Shown: in pieces, positions 48,101-58,904 of the stretch | Numbering within the stretch: position 1 is the first letter of the stretch | Layout of the letters: the number at the start of each line of letters is the position of its first letter | Translations under genes and position numbers: made by a program | NCBI RefSeq assembly: GCF_018687715.1 | Contig: NC_056755.1 | Location: 26,180,501-26,244,500, forward strand | Direction of reading: 5' to 3' | DNA length: 64,000 nt | Origin: Carya illinoinensis | Lineage: Eukaryota > Streptophyta > Magnoliopsida > Fagales > Juglandaceae | The notes under the pieces: generated by a model | Seen by the model: the letters and a program-made list of their open reading frames with translations, nothing else | Told to the model about the DNA's origin: nothing | The model's database searches: none

Positions 48101-49955
48101 CATGGACGCATTTGATGAGATTTCCCTTGAGAAAATGGTGTAAAAGGCGTTGGCTTTGGGCCGTTTCGCTGCAATAGACATGGAGGTGCGCGTAGGTGGC
48201 GATTGGCTGTGACTTGTCTGTTCCATTGATATTCCTTTTGTCGGAATGTGCTGGATCAAGTGTATTCTTCAAATTCACTCTATCAAGGATGAGCAACAAC
48301 AATTGAATTTGTAAGGCTCATTTGGAAAAGGTGAGATAGAATTAAAACGACGATTATGTTCAAAACAAGGTTTTGTGATGACTAATCACTTGTGAGTTGA
48401 TTAATGCCCTCAACTTTATTCAGAAATCTAACAATGGTGGAATGAGAACTTTAGGGCCGTGTGGCACATCCTAGGCTCGAGGAAAACCAATGGTTTGGCG
48501 TATGCGCGCAAGAATTCATGAAAAGACAGGTTAATTCGAGCCAATTCGTCCAATGCTTGAAACGAACCAGGAGTGTTAATGAGGGATGGATGTGATGTGA
48601 GATTGCCCTTGAGAAAATGGTTTAAGAGGCTTGGGCTTTGGGCTGATTAGTTCCAACGCACATGCAGGTGCACCTACGTGGGATTGGCGTTGAATTGGGC
48701 TTTGGAACGATATTCCATCTATTGAAATGTGTTGGATCAATTCTAATCCACTAATTCACTCTATGAATGATGAAAAACAACAATAAACGTCATAAGGTCT
48801 GCATAAAAAAGGCGAGAATGAATTAATAAGAAAATTAAGCTCAAAACATCGTTTAGAGACGACTAATCACTTGTAAGTTTGTTAACGCCGTCAACTTAAG
48901 TTAAAACCTTCACAACAGCAGGTGGTGATCATGAAGGACAGGTGGCAATTCTTGGTCTCGATGGAAACCGATGGTAGGGCTTATGTGGGCTATGATTGGA
49001 AGAAAGAAAGAAAAGGCGGGTTTGTTTGGGGCCAATTCGTCCATTTCTAGTAACGAGCTGGAAGGGTTAAGGTGGGAGGCATTTGATGAGATTTGACTCG
49101 AGAAAATAGTATAAAAGGCATGGGTTTAGGGGCTGATTAGTTGGAATGCACATGGATGTGCACCAAGGTGGCGATTGGCGGGGACTTGGGCGTTTGAATG
49201 GCATTCCTAAAACGGAAATGTCGTGGATCAATTCTAATCCACTAATTCACTCTTAGATTGATAAAGAACAAGAATAGAAGTCGTAAGGTCCACATATATA
49301 AGCTGAGAAAGAATTAAAAAGGAAATTAACCTCAAAACACGGTTTAGAGATGACTAATGACTTGTGAGTTGATTAATGCCCTCAAGTCAAGTTAGAAGCT
49401 CAACCATGATGAGATGAGAACATGTGGGGCGTGTGGCACTTCTTTGGCTTGAGGGAAACCGTTTGTATGCTGAATGGGGGCTACAATTGGAACAGTGATA
49501 GAAAAGATAGGTTTATTCGAGTCAATTCGTTCAGTGCTAGAAATGAGCTGTAAGGCTTTAATCATGGACGTATTTGATGAGATTTCCCTTGAGAAAATGG
49601 TGTAAAGGGCGTTGGCTTTGGGCCGATTAGCTGCAATAGACATGGAGGTGCGCGTAGGTGGCGATTGGCTGTGACTTGTCTGTTCCATTGATATTCCTTT
49701 TGTCGGAATGTGCTGGATCAAGTGTATTCTTCAAATTCACTCTATCAAGGATGAACAACAACAATTAAATTTGTAAGGCTCATTTAGAAAAGGTGAGATA
49801 GAATTAAAAGGGCAATTATGTTCAAAACAAGGTTTTGTGATGACTAATCACTTGTGAGTTGATTAATGCCCTCAACTTTATTCAGAAATCTAACAATGGT
49901 GGAATGAGAACTTTAGGGCCGTGTGGCACATCCTAGGCTCGAGGAAAACCAACGA
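39118..49955. repeat. Type-1 satellite block, U27 to start of U34
   Basis: Units start at 39167, 40629, 42090, 43552, 45014, 46476, 47938 and 49400. The switch from type 2 lies between ACACGTTTTAGAG (39105-39117) and CTCAAGTCAAG (about 39149). U28-U29 correspond to U12-U13 at an offset of 24544 bp. U32-U34 correspond to U16-U18 at an offset of 23224 bp. The block has no retroelement, although its U29 corresponds to the U13-type units that flank the insertion. Confidence 0.92.
45014..47937. repeat. Recent single-unit tandem duplication (U31 and U32)
   Basis: The two 1462-bp units share GAAATGTGCTGTAAGG, AAGGGTGTTGG, GCCATCAACT and GTTAACACCTTCAC with U16. They also share GTGACTAGTCTGTTCC, which U16 lacks. 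I saw no differences between them in the stretches compared. One copy therefore duplicated after the larger 23-kb duplication. Confidence 0.87.
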
Positions 49956-52900
49956 TTGAGAAAATGGTTTAAGAGGCTTGGGCCTTGGGCTGATTAGTTC
50001 CAATGCACATGCAGGTGCACCTACGTGGGATTGGCGTTGAATTGGGCTTTGGAACGATATTCCATCTATTGAAATGTGTTGGATGAATTCTAATCCACTA
50101 ATTCACTCTATGAATGATAAAAAACAACAATAAAAGTCATAAGGTCCGCATAAAAAAGGCGAGAATGAATTAATAAGAAAAATAAGCTCAAAACATCGTT
50201 TAGAGACGACTAATCACCTGTAAGTATGTTAATGCCGTCAACTTAAGTTAAAACCTTCACAATGGTAGGTTGTGTTCATAAAGGACATGTGGCACTTCTT
50301 GGGCTCGATGGAAGCCGATGGTAGGGCTTATGTGGGTTGCGATTGGAAGAACGAAAGAAAAGGCGGGTTTGTTCGGGGCCAATTCGTCCATTTCTAGTAA
50401 TGAGGTGGAAGGGTTAAGGTGGGAGGCATTTGATGAGATTTCACTTGAGAAAATAGTATAAAAGGCATGTGTTACGGGCTGATTAGTTGCAATGCACATG
50501 GATGTGCACCAAGGTGGCGATTGGCGGGGACTTGGGCGTTGGAATGGCATTCCTTCAACGGTAATGTCGTGGATCAATTCTAATCCACTAATTCACTCTT
50601 AGATTGATAAAGAACAAGAATAGATGTCGTAAGGTCCCCATATATAAGCTGAGACAGAATTAAAAAGGCAATTAACCTGAAAACACGGTTTAGAGATGAC
50701 TAATGACTTGTGAGTTGATTAATGCCCTCAACTCAAGTTAGAAGCTCAGCCATGGTGAGATGAGAACATGTGGGGTGTGTGGCACTTCTTTGGCTTGAGG
50801 GAAACCGTTTGTATGCTGAATGGGGGCTACAATTGGAACAGTGATAGAAAAGATAGGTTTATTCAAGTCAAATCGTTCAGCGCTAGAAATGAGCTATAAG
50901 GCTTTAATCACGGACGCAATTGATGAGATTTCCCTTGAGAAAATGGTGTAAAGGGCGTTGGCTTTGGGCCGACTAGTTGCATTGCACATGGAGGTGCGCG
51001 TAGGTGGCGATTGGCTGTGACTTGTCTGTTCCACTGACATTCCTTTTGAAGAAATGTGCTGGATCAAGTGTATTCTTCAAATTGCCTCTATGAAGGATGA
51101 ACAACAACAATTAAATTTGTAAGGCTCATTTAGAAAAGGTGAGATAGAATCGAAAGGGCAATTATGTTCAAAACAAGGTTTTGTGATGACTAATCACTTG
51201 TGAGTTGATTAATGCCCTCAACTTTATTCAGAAACCTAACAATGGTGGAATGTGAACTTTAGGGCCGTGTGGCACATTCTAGGCTTGAGGAAAACCAATG
51301 GTTTGGCGTATGTGCGCAAGAATTCATGAAAAGACGGGTTTTTTCGAGCCAATTCGTCCAATGCTTGAAACGAATCAGGAGTGTTAATGAGGGATGGATG
51401 TGATGTGAGATTGCCCTTCAGAAAATGGTTTAAGAGGCTTGGGCTTTGGCCTGATTAGTTCCAATGCACATGCAGCTGCACCTACGTGGGATTGGTGTTG
51501 AATTGGGCTTTGGAACGATATTCCATCTATTGAAATGTGTTGGATCAATTCTAATCCACTAGTTCACTCTATGAATGATGAAAAACAACAATAAAAGTCA
51601 TAAGGTCTGTATAAAAAAGGCGAGAATGAATTAATAAGAAAATTAAGCTCAAAACATCGTTTAGAGATGACTAATCACATGTAATTTTGTTAATGCCGTC
51701 AACTTAAGTTAAAACCTGCACAATGGCAGGTTGTGATCACGAAGGACATGTGGCACTTCTTGCGCTCGATGGAAACCGATGGTAGGGCTTATGTGGCTTG
51801 CGATTGGAAGAACAAAAGAAAAGGCGGGTTTGATCGGGGCCAATTCGTCCATTTCTAGTAACAAGCTGGAAGGGATAAGGTGGGAGGCATTTGATTAGAT
51901 TTTACTCGAGAAAATAGTATAAAAGGCATGTGTTACGGGTTGATTAGTTGCAATGCACAAGGATGTGCACCAAGTTGGCGATTGGCGGGGACTTGGGCGT
52001 TGGAATGGCGTTCCTTCAACGGAAATGTCATGGATCAATTCTAATCCACTAATTCACTCTTAGATTGATAAAGAACAAGAATAGAAGTCGTAAGGTCCAC
52101 ATATATAAGCTGAGAAAGAATTAAAAAGGAAATTAACCTGAAAACACGGTTTAGAGACGACTAATGACTTGTGAGTTGATTAATGCCCTCAACTCAAGTA
52201 AGAAGCTCAACCATGGTGAGATGAGAACATGTGGGCGTGTGGCACTTCTTTGGCTTAAGGGAAACCGTTTGTATGCTGAATGGAGGCTACAATTAGAACA
52301 GTGATAGAAAAGATAGGTTTATTCGAGTCAATTCGTTCAGCGCTGGAAATGAGCTGTAAGGCTTTAATCATGGACGCATTTGATGAGATTTCCCTTGAGA
52401 AAATGGTGTAAAGGGCATTGGCTTTGGGCCGACTAGTTGCAATGCACATGGAGGTGCGCGTAGGTGGCGATTGGCTGTGACTTGTCTGTTCCACTGACAT
52501 TCCTTTTGTCGGAATGTGCTGGATCAAGTGTATTCTTCAAATTCACTCTATCAAGGATGAACAACAACAATTAAATTTGTAAGGCTCATTTAGAAAAGGT
52601 GAGATAGAATTAAATGGGCAATTATGTTCAAAACAAGGTTTTGTGATGACTAATCACTTGTGAGTTGATTAATGCCCTCAACTTTATTCAGAAACCTAAC
52701 AATGGTGGAATGAGAACTTTAGGGCCGTGTGGCACATCCTAGGCTCGAGGAAAACCAATGGTTTGGCTTATGTGCGCAAGAATTCATGAAAAGACGGGTT
52801 TTTTCGAGCCAATTCGTCCAATGCTTGAAACGAATCAGGAGTGTTAATGAGGGATGGATGTGATGTGAGATTGCCCTTCAAAAAATGGTTCAAGAGGCTT

Positions 52901-55900
52901 GGGCTTTGGGCTGATTAGTTCCAATGCACATGCAGGTGCACCTACGTGGGATTGGTGTTGAATTGGGCTTTGGAACGATATTCCATCTATTGAAATGTGT
53001 TGGATCAATTCTAATCCACTAATTCACTCTATGAATGATGAAAAACAACAATAAAAGTCATAAGGTCCGTATAAAAAAGGCGAGAATGAATTAATAAGAA
53101 AATTAAGCTCAAAACATCGTTTAGAGACGACTAATCACTTGTAAGTTTGTTAATGCCGTCAACTTAAGTTTAAACCTTCACAATGGCAGGTTGTGACCAT
53201 GAAGGACATGTGGCACTTCTTGGGCTCGATGGAAACCGATGGTACGGCTTATGTGGGTTGCGATTGGAAGAACGAAAGAAAAGGCGGGTTTGTTCGGGGC
53301 CAATTCGTCCATTTCTAGTAACCAGCTGGAAGGGATAAGGTGGGAGTTAGTGATGAGATTTTACTCGAGAAAATAGTATAAAAGGCATGGGTTACGGGCT
53401 GATTAGTTGCAATGCACATGGATGTGCACCAAGGTGGCGATTGGCGGGGACTTGGGCGTTGGAATCGCATTCATTCAACGGAAATGTCGTGGATGAATTC
53501 TAATCCACTAATTCACTCTTAGATTGATAAAGAACAACAACAGAAGTCGTAAGGTCCACATATATAAGCTGAGAAAGAATTAAAAAGGAAATTAACCTGA
53601 AAACACGGTTTAGAGATGACTAATGACTTGTGAGTTGATTAATGCCCTCAAGTCAAGTTAGAAGCTCAACCATGATGAGATGAGAACATGTGGGGCGTGT
53701 GGCACTTCTTTGGCTTGAGGGAAACCGTTTGTATGCTGAATGGGGGCTACAATTGGAACAGTGATAGAAAAGATAGGTTTATTCGAGTCAATTCGTTCAG
53801 TGCTAGAAATGAGCTGTAAGGCTTTAATCATGGACGCATTTGATGAGATTTCCCTTGAGAAAATGGTGTAAAGGGCGTTGGCTTTGGGCCGATTAGCTGC
53901 AATAGACATGGAGGTGCGCGTAGGTGGCGATTGGCTGTGACTTGTCTGTTCCATTGATATTCCTTTTGTCGGAATGTGCTGGATCAAGTGTATTCTTTAA
54001 ATTCACTCTATCAAGGATGAACAACAACAATTAAATTTGTAAGGCTCATTTAGAAAAGGTGAGATAGAATTAAAAGGGCAATTATGTTCAAAACAAGGTT
54101 TTGTGATGACTAATCACTTGTGAGTTGATTAATGCCCTCAACTTTATTCAGAAATCTAACAATGGTGGAATGAGAACTTTAGGGCCATGTGGCACATCCT
54201 AGGCTCGAGGAAAACCAACGGTTGAGAAAATGGTTTAAGAGGCTTGGGCCTTGGGCTGATTAGTTCTAATGCACATGCAGGTGCACCTACGTGGGATTGG
54301 CGTTGAATTGGGCTTTGGAACGATATTCCATCTATTGAAATGTGTTGGATCAATTCTAATCCACTAATTCACTCTATGAATGATGAAAAACAACAATAAA
54401 AGTCATAAGGTCCGCATAAAAAAGGCGAGAATGAATTAATAAGAAAAATAAGCTCAAAACATCGTTTAGAGACGACTAATCACCTGTAAGTATGTTAATG
54501 CCGTCAACTTATGTTAAAACCTTCACAATGGTAGGTTGTGTTCATGAAGGACATGTGGCACTTCTTGGGCTCGATGGAAGCCGATGGTAGGGCTTATGTG
54601 GGTTGCGATTGGAAGAACGAAAGAAAAGGCGGGTTTGTTCGGGGCCAATTCGTCCATTTCTAGTAATGAGCTGGAAGGGTTAAGGTGGGAGGCATTTGAT
54701 GAGATTTCACTTGAGAAAATAGTATAAAAGGCATGTGTTACGGGCTGATTAGTTGCAATGCACATGGATGTGCACCAAGGTGGCGATTGGCGGGGACTTT
54801 GGCGTTGGAATGGCATTCCTTCAACGGTAATGTCGTGGATCAATTCTAATCCACTAATTCACTCTTAGATTGATAAAGAACAAGAATAGATGTCGTAAGG
54901 TCCCCATATATAAGCTGAGACAGAATTAAAAAGGCAATTAACCTGAAAACACGGTTTAGAGATGACTAATGACTTGTGAGTTGATTAATGCCCTCAACTC
55001 AAGTTAGAAGCTCAGCCATGGTGAGATGAGAACATGTGGGGTGTGTGGCACTTCTTTGGCTTGAGGGAAACCGTTTGTATGCTGAATGGGGGCTACAATT
55101 GGAACAGTGATAGAAAAGATAGGTTTATTCAAGTCAAATCGTTCAGCGCTAGAAATGAGCTATAAGGCTTTAATCACGGACGCAATTGATGAGATTTCCC
55201 TTGAGAAAATGGTGTAAAGGGCGTTGGCTTCGGGCCGACTAGTTGCATTGCACATGGAGGTGCGCGTAGGTGGCGATTGGCTGTGACTTGTCTGTTCCAC
55301 TGACATTCCTTTTGAAGAAATGTGCTGGATCAAGTGTATTCTTCAAATTGCCTCTATGAAGGATGAACAACAACAATTAAATTTGTAAGGCTCATTTAGA
55401 AAAGGTGAGATAGAATCAAAAGGGCAATTATGTTCAAAACAAGGTTTTGTGATGACTAATCACTTGTGAGTTGATTAATGCCCTCAACTTTATTCAGAAA
55501 CCTAACAATGGTGGAATGTGAACTTTAGGGCCGTGTGGCACATTCTAGGCTTGAGGAAAACCAATGGTTTGGCGTATGTGCGCAAGAATTCATGAAAAGA
55601 CAGGTTTTTTCGAGCCAATTCGTCCAATGCTTGAAACGAATCAGGAGTGTTAATGAGGGATGGATGTGATGTGAGATTGCCCTTCAGAAAATGGTTTAAG
55701 AGGCTTGGGCTTTGGCCTGATTAGTTCCAATGCACATGCAGGTGCACCTACGTGGGATTGGTGTTGAATTGGGCTTTGGAACGATATTCCATCTATTGAA
55801 ATGTGTTGGATCAATTCTAATCCACTAGTTCACTCTATGAATGATGAAAAACAACAATAAAAGTCATAAGGTCTGTATAAAAAAGGCGAGAATGAATTAA

Positions 55901-57931
55901 TAAGAAAATTAAGCTCAAAACATCGTTTAGAGATGACTAATCACATGTAATTTTGTTAATGCCGTCAACTTAAGTTAAAACCTGCACAATGGCAGGTTGT
56001 GATCACGAAGGACATGTGGCACTTCTTGCGCTCGATGGAAACCGACGGTAGGGCTTATATGGGTTGCGATTGGAAGAACAAAAGAAAAGGCGGGTTTGTT
56101 CGGGGCCAATTCGTCCATTTCTAGTAACAAGCTGGAAGGGATAAGGTGGGAGGCATTTGATTAGATTTTACTCGAGAAAATAGTATAAAAGGCATGTGTT
56201 ACGGGTTGATTAGTTGCAATGCACAAGGATGTGCACCAAGTTGGCGATTGGCGGGGACTTGGGCGTTGGAATGGCGTTCCTTCAACGGAAATGTCATGGA
56301 TCAATTCTAATCCACTAATTCACTCTTAGATTGATAAAGAACAAGAATAGAAGTCGTAAGGTCCACATATATAAGCTGAGAAAGAATTAAAAAGGAAATT
56401 AACCTGAAAACACGGTTTAGAGATGACTAATGACTTGTGAGTTGATTAATGCCCTCAACTCAAGTAAGAAGCTCAACCACGGTGAGATGAGAACATGTGG
56501 GCGTGTGGCACTTCTTTGGCTTAAGGGAAACCGTTTGTATGCTGAATGGAGGCTACAATTGGAACAGTGATAGAAAAGATAGGTTTATTCGAGTCAATTC
56601 GTTCAGCGCTGGAAATGAGCTGTAAGGCTTTAATCATGGACGCATTTGATGAGATTTCCCTTGAGAAAATGGTGTAAAGGGCATTGGCTTTGGGCCGACT
56701 AGTTGCAATGCACATGGAGGTGCGCGTAGGTGGCGATTGGCTGTGACTTGTCTGTTCCACTGACATTCCTTTTGTCGGAATATGCTGGATCAAGTGTACT
56801 CTTCAAATTCACTCTATCAAGGATGAACAACAACAATTAAATTTGTAAGGCTCATTGAGAAAAGGTGAGATAGAATTAAATGGGCAATTATGTTCAAAAC
56901 AAGGTTTTGTGATGACTAATCACTTGTGAGTTGATTAATGCCCTCAACTTTATTCAGAAACCTAACAATGGTGGAATGAGAACTTTAGGGCCGTGTGGCA
57001 CATCCTAGGCTCGAGGAAAACCAATGGTTTGGCTTATGTACGCAAGAATTCATGAAAAGACGGGTTTTTTCGAGCCAATTCGTCCAATGCTTGAAACGAA
57101 TCAGGAGTGTTAATGAGGGATGGATGTGATGTGAGATTGCCCTTCAAAAAATGGTTTAAGAGGCTTGGGCTTTGGGCTGATTAGTTCCAATGCACATGCA
57201 GGTGCACCTACGTGGGATTGGTGTTGAATTGGGCTTTGGAACGATATTCCATCTATTGAAATGTGTTGGATCAATTCTAATCCACTAATTCACTCTATGA
57301 ATGATGAAAAACAACAATAAAAGTCATAAGGTCCGTATAAAAAAGGCGAGAATGAATTAATAAGAAAATTAAGCTCAAAACATCGTTTAGAGACGACTAA
57401 TCACTTGTAAGTTTGTTAATGCCGTCAACTTAAGTTAAAACCTTCACAATGGCAGGTTGTGAGCATGAAGGAAATGTGGCACTTCTTGGGCTCGATGGAA
57501 ACCGATGGTAGGGCATATGTGGGTTGCGATTGGAAGAACGAAAGAAAAGGCGGGTTTGTTCAGGGCCAATTCGTCCATTTCAGGTAATGAGCTGGAAGGG
57601 TTAAGGTGGGAGGCATTTGATGAGATTTCACTTGAGAAAATAGTATACAAGGCATGGGTTAGGGGCTGATTAGTTGCAATGCACATGGATGTGCACCAAG
57701 GTGGCGATTGGCGGGGACTTTGGGCGTTGGAATGGCATTCCTTCAATGGAAATGTCGTGGATCAATTCTAATCCACTAATTCACTCTTAGATTGATAAAG
57801 AACAAGAATAGAAGTCGTAAGGTCCCCGTATATAAGCTGAGAAAGAATTAAAAAGGCAATTAACCTGAAAACACGGTTTAGAGATGACTAATGACTTGTG
57901 GGTTGATTAATGCCCTCAACTCAAGTTAGAA
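49400..57931. repeat. 4,266-bp tandem duplication of three units (U34-U36 and U37-U39)
   Basis: 49400-53665 and 53666-57931 each contain a 1346-bp unit with the 115-bp deletion followed by two type-2 units. Unit starts match at an exact offset of 4266 bp (49400/53666, 50746/55012, 52207/56473). The second copy carries private changes: AGGGCCATGTGG near 54182, GTACTCTTCAAATTC near 56797, and TTCTTTAAATTC near 53993. The last C of the second copy (from about 57440) departs from the first and instead matches U24's C (35756) at an offset of 21688. Confidence 0.9.
49956..53640. repeat. Type-2 block, U34 C to U36
   Basis: This is a copy of 26734-30400 at an offset of 23224 bp, with matching oddities such as TTTTGAAGAAATGTGC (A of U19 and U35), AAATTGCCTCTATG, CTTGCGCTCGATGG and GGTGGGAGTTAGTG. 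Differences include GCAGCTGCACC in B of U35 (51474), which changes the central palindrome. It ends at a return to type-1 CTCAAGTCAAG at about 53648. Confidence 0.9.
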
Positions 57932-58860
57932 GCTCAACCATGGTGAGATGAGAACATGTGGGGCGTGTGGCACTTCTTTGGCTTGAGGGAAACCGTTTGT
58001 ATGCTGAATGGGGGCTGCAATTGGAATAGTGATAGAAAAGATAGGTTTATTCGAGTCAAATCGTTCAGCGCTAGAAATGAGCTATAAGGCTTTAATCATG
58101 GACGAATTTGATGAGATTTGCCTTGAGAAAATGGTGTAAAGGGCGTTGGCTTTCGGCAGATTAGTTGCAATGCACATGGAGGTGCGCGTAGGTGGCGATT
58201 GGCTGTGACTTGTTTGTTCCACTGACACTCCTTTTGTCGAAATGTGCTGGATCAAGTGTATTCTTCAAATTCACTCTATGAAGGATGAACAACAACAATT
58301 AAATTTGTAAGGCTCATTTGGAAAAGGGGAGATAGAATTAAAAGGGCAATTATGTTCAAACCAAGGTTTTGTGCTGACTAATCACTTGTGAGTTGATTAA
58401 TACCCTCAACTTTATTCAGAAACCTAACAATGGTGGAATGAGAAATTTAGGGCCGTGTGGCACATCCTAGGCGAGAGGAAAACCAATGGTTTGGCGTATG
58501 TGTGCAAGAATTCATGAAAAGACGGGTTTTTTCGAGCCAATTCGTCCAATGCTTGAAATGAATCAGGAGTGTTAATGAGGGATGGATGTGATGTGAGATT
58601 GCCCATGAGAAAATGGTTTAAGAGGCTTGGGCTTTGGGCGGATTAGCTCCAATGCACATGCAGGTGCACCTACGTGGGATTGGCGGGGACTTGGGCGTTG
58701 GAATGGCATTCCTTCAACGGAAATGTCGTGGATCAATTCTAATCCACTAATTCACTCTTAGATTGATAAAGAACAAGAATAGAAGTCGTAAGGTCCACAT
58801 ATATAAGCTGAGAAAGAATTAAAAAGGCAATTAACCTGAAAACACGTTTTAGAGATGACT
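53641..58860. repeat. Mosaic block: type-1 start of U37, then type-2 U37 C to U40
   Basis: U37 A and early B are type 1, then the deletion joint near 54222 leads into type 2. U38 and U39 A/B copy U19 and U20 (offset 27490). From U39's C onward the template changes to U24 C and U25 A (offset 21688). U40's B then shows U26 marks (AAATTTAGGGCCG and GGGCGGATTAGCTCC). At least three templates are therefore stitched together in about 5 kb. Confidence 0.85.
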
Positions 58861-58904
58861 AATGACTTGTGAGTTGATTAATGCCCTCAAGTCAAGTTAG
58901 AAGC
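58424..58904 (+). repeat. Hybrid B/C monomer; U40 is a dimeric unit of 971 bp
   Basis: The monomer opens as B and keeps B sequence through CACCTACGTGGGATTGG, then continues directly as C with CGGGGACTTGGG at about 58684. B normally continues CGTTGAATTGGG or TGTTGAATTGGG, and C normally precedes the joint with AAGGTGGCGATTGG. GATTGG is common to both. The joint removes one monomer length, leaving A plus a B/C hybrid. From 58682 the sequence tracks 38944 onward at an offset of 19738 bp. Confidence 0.93.
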
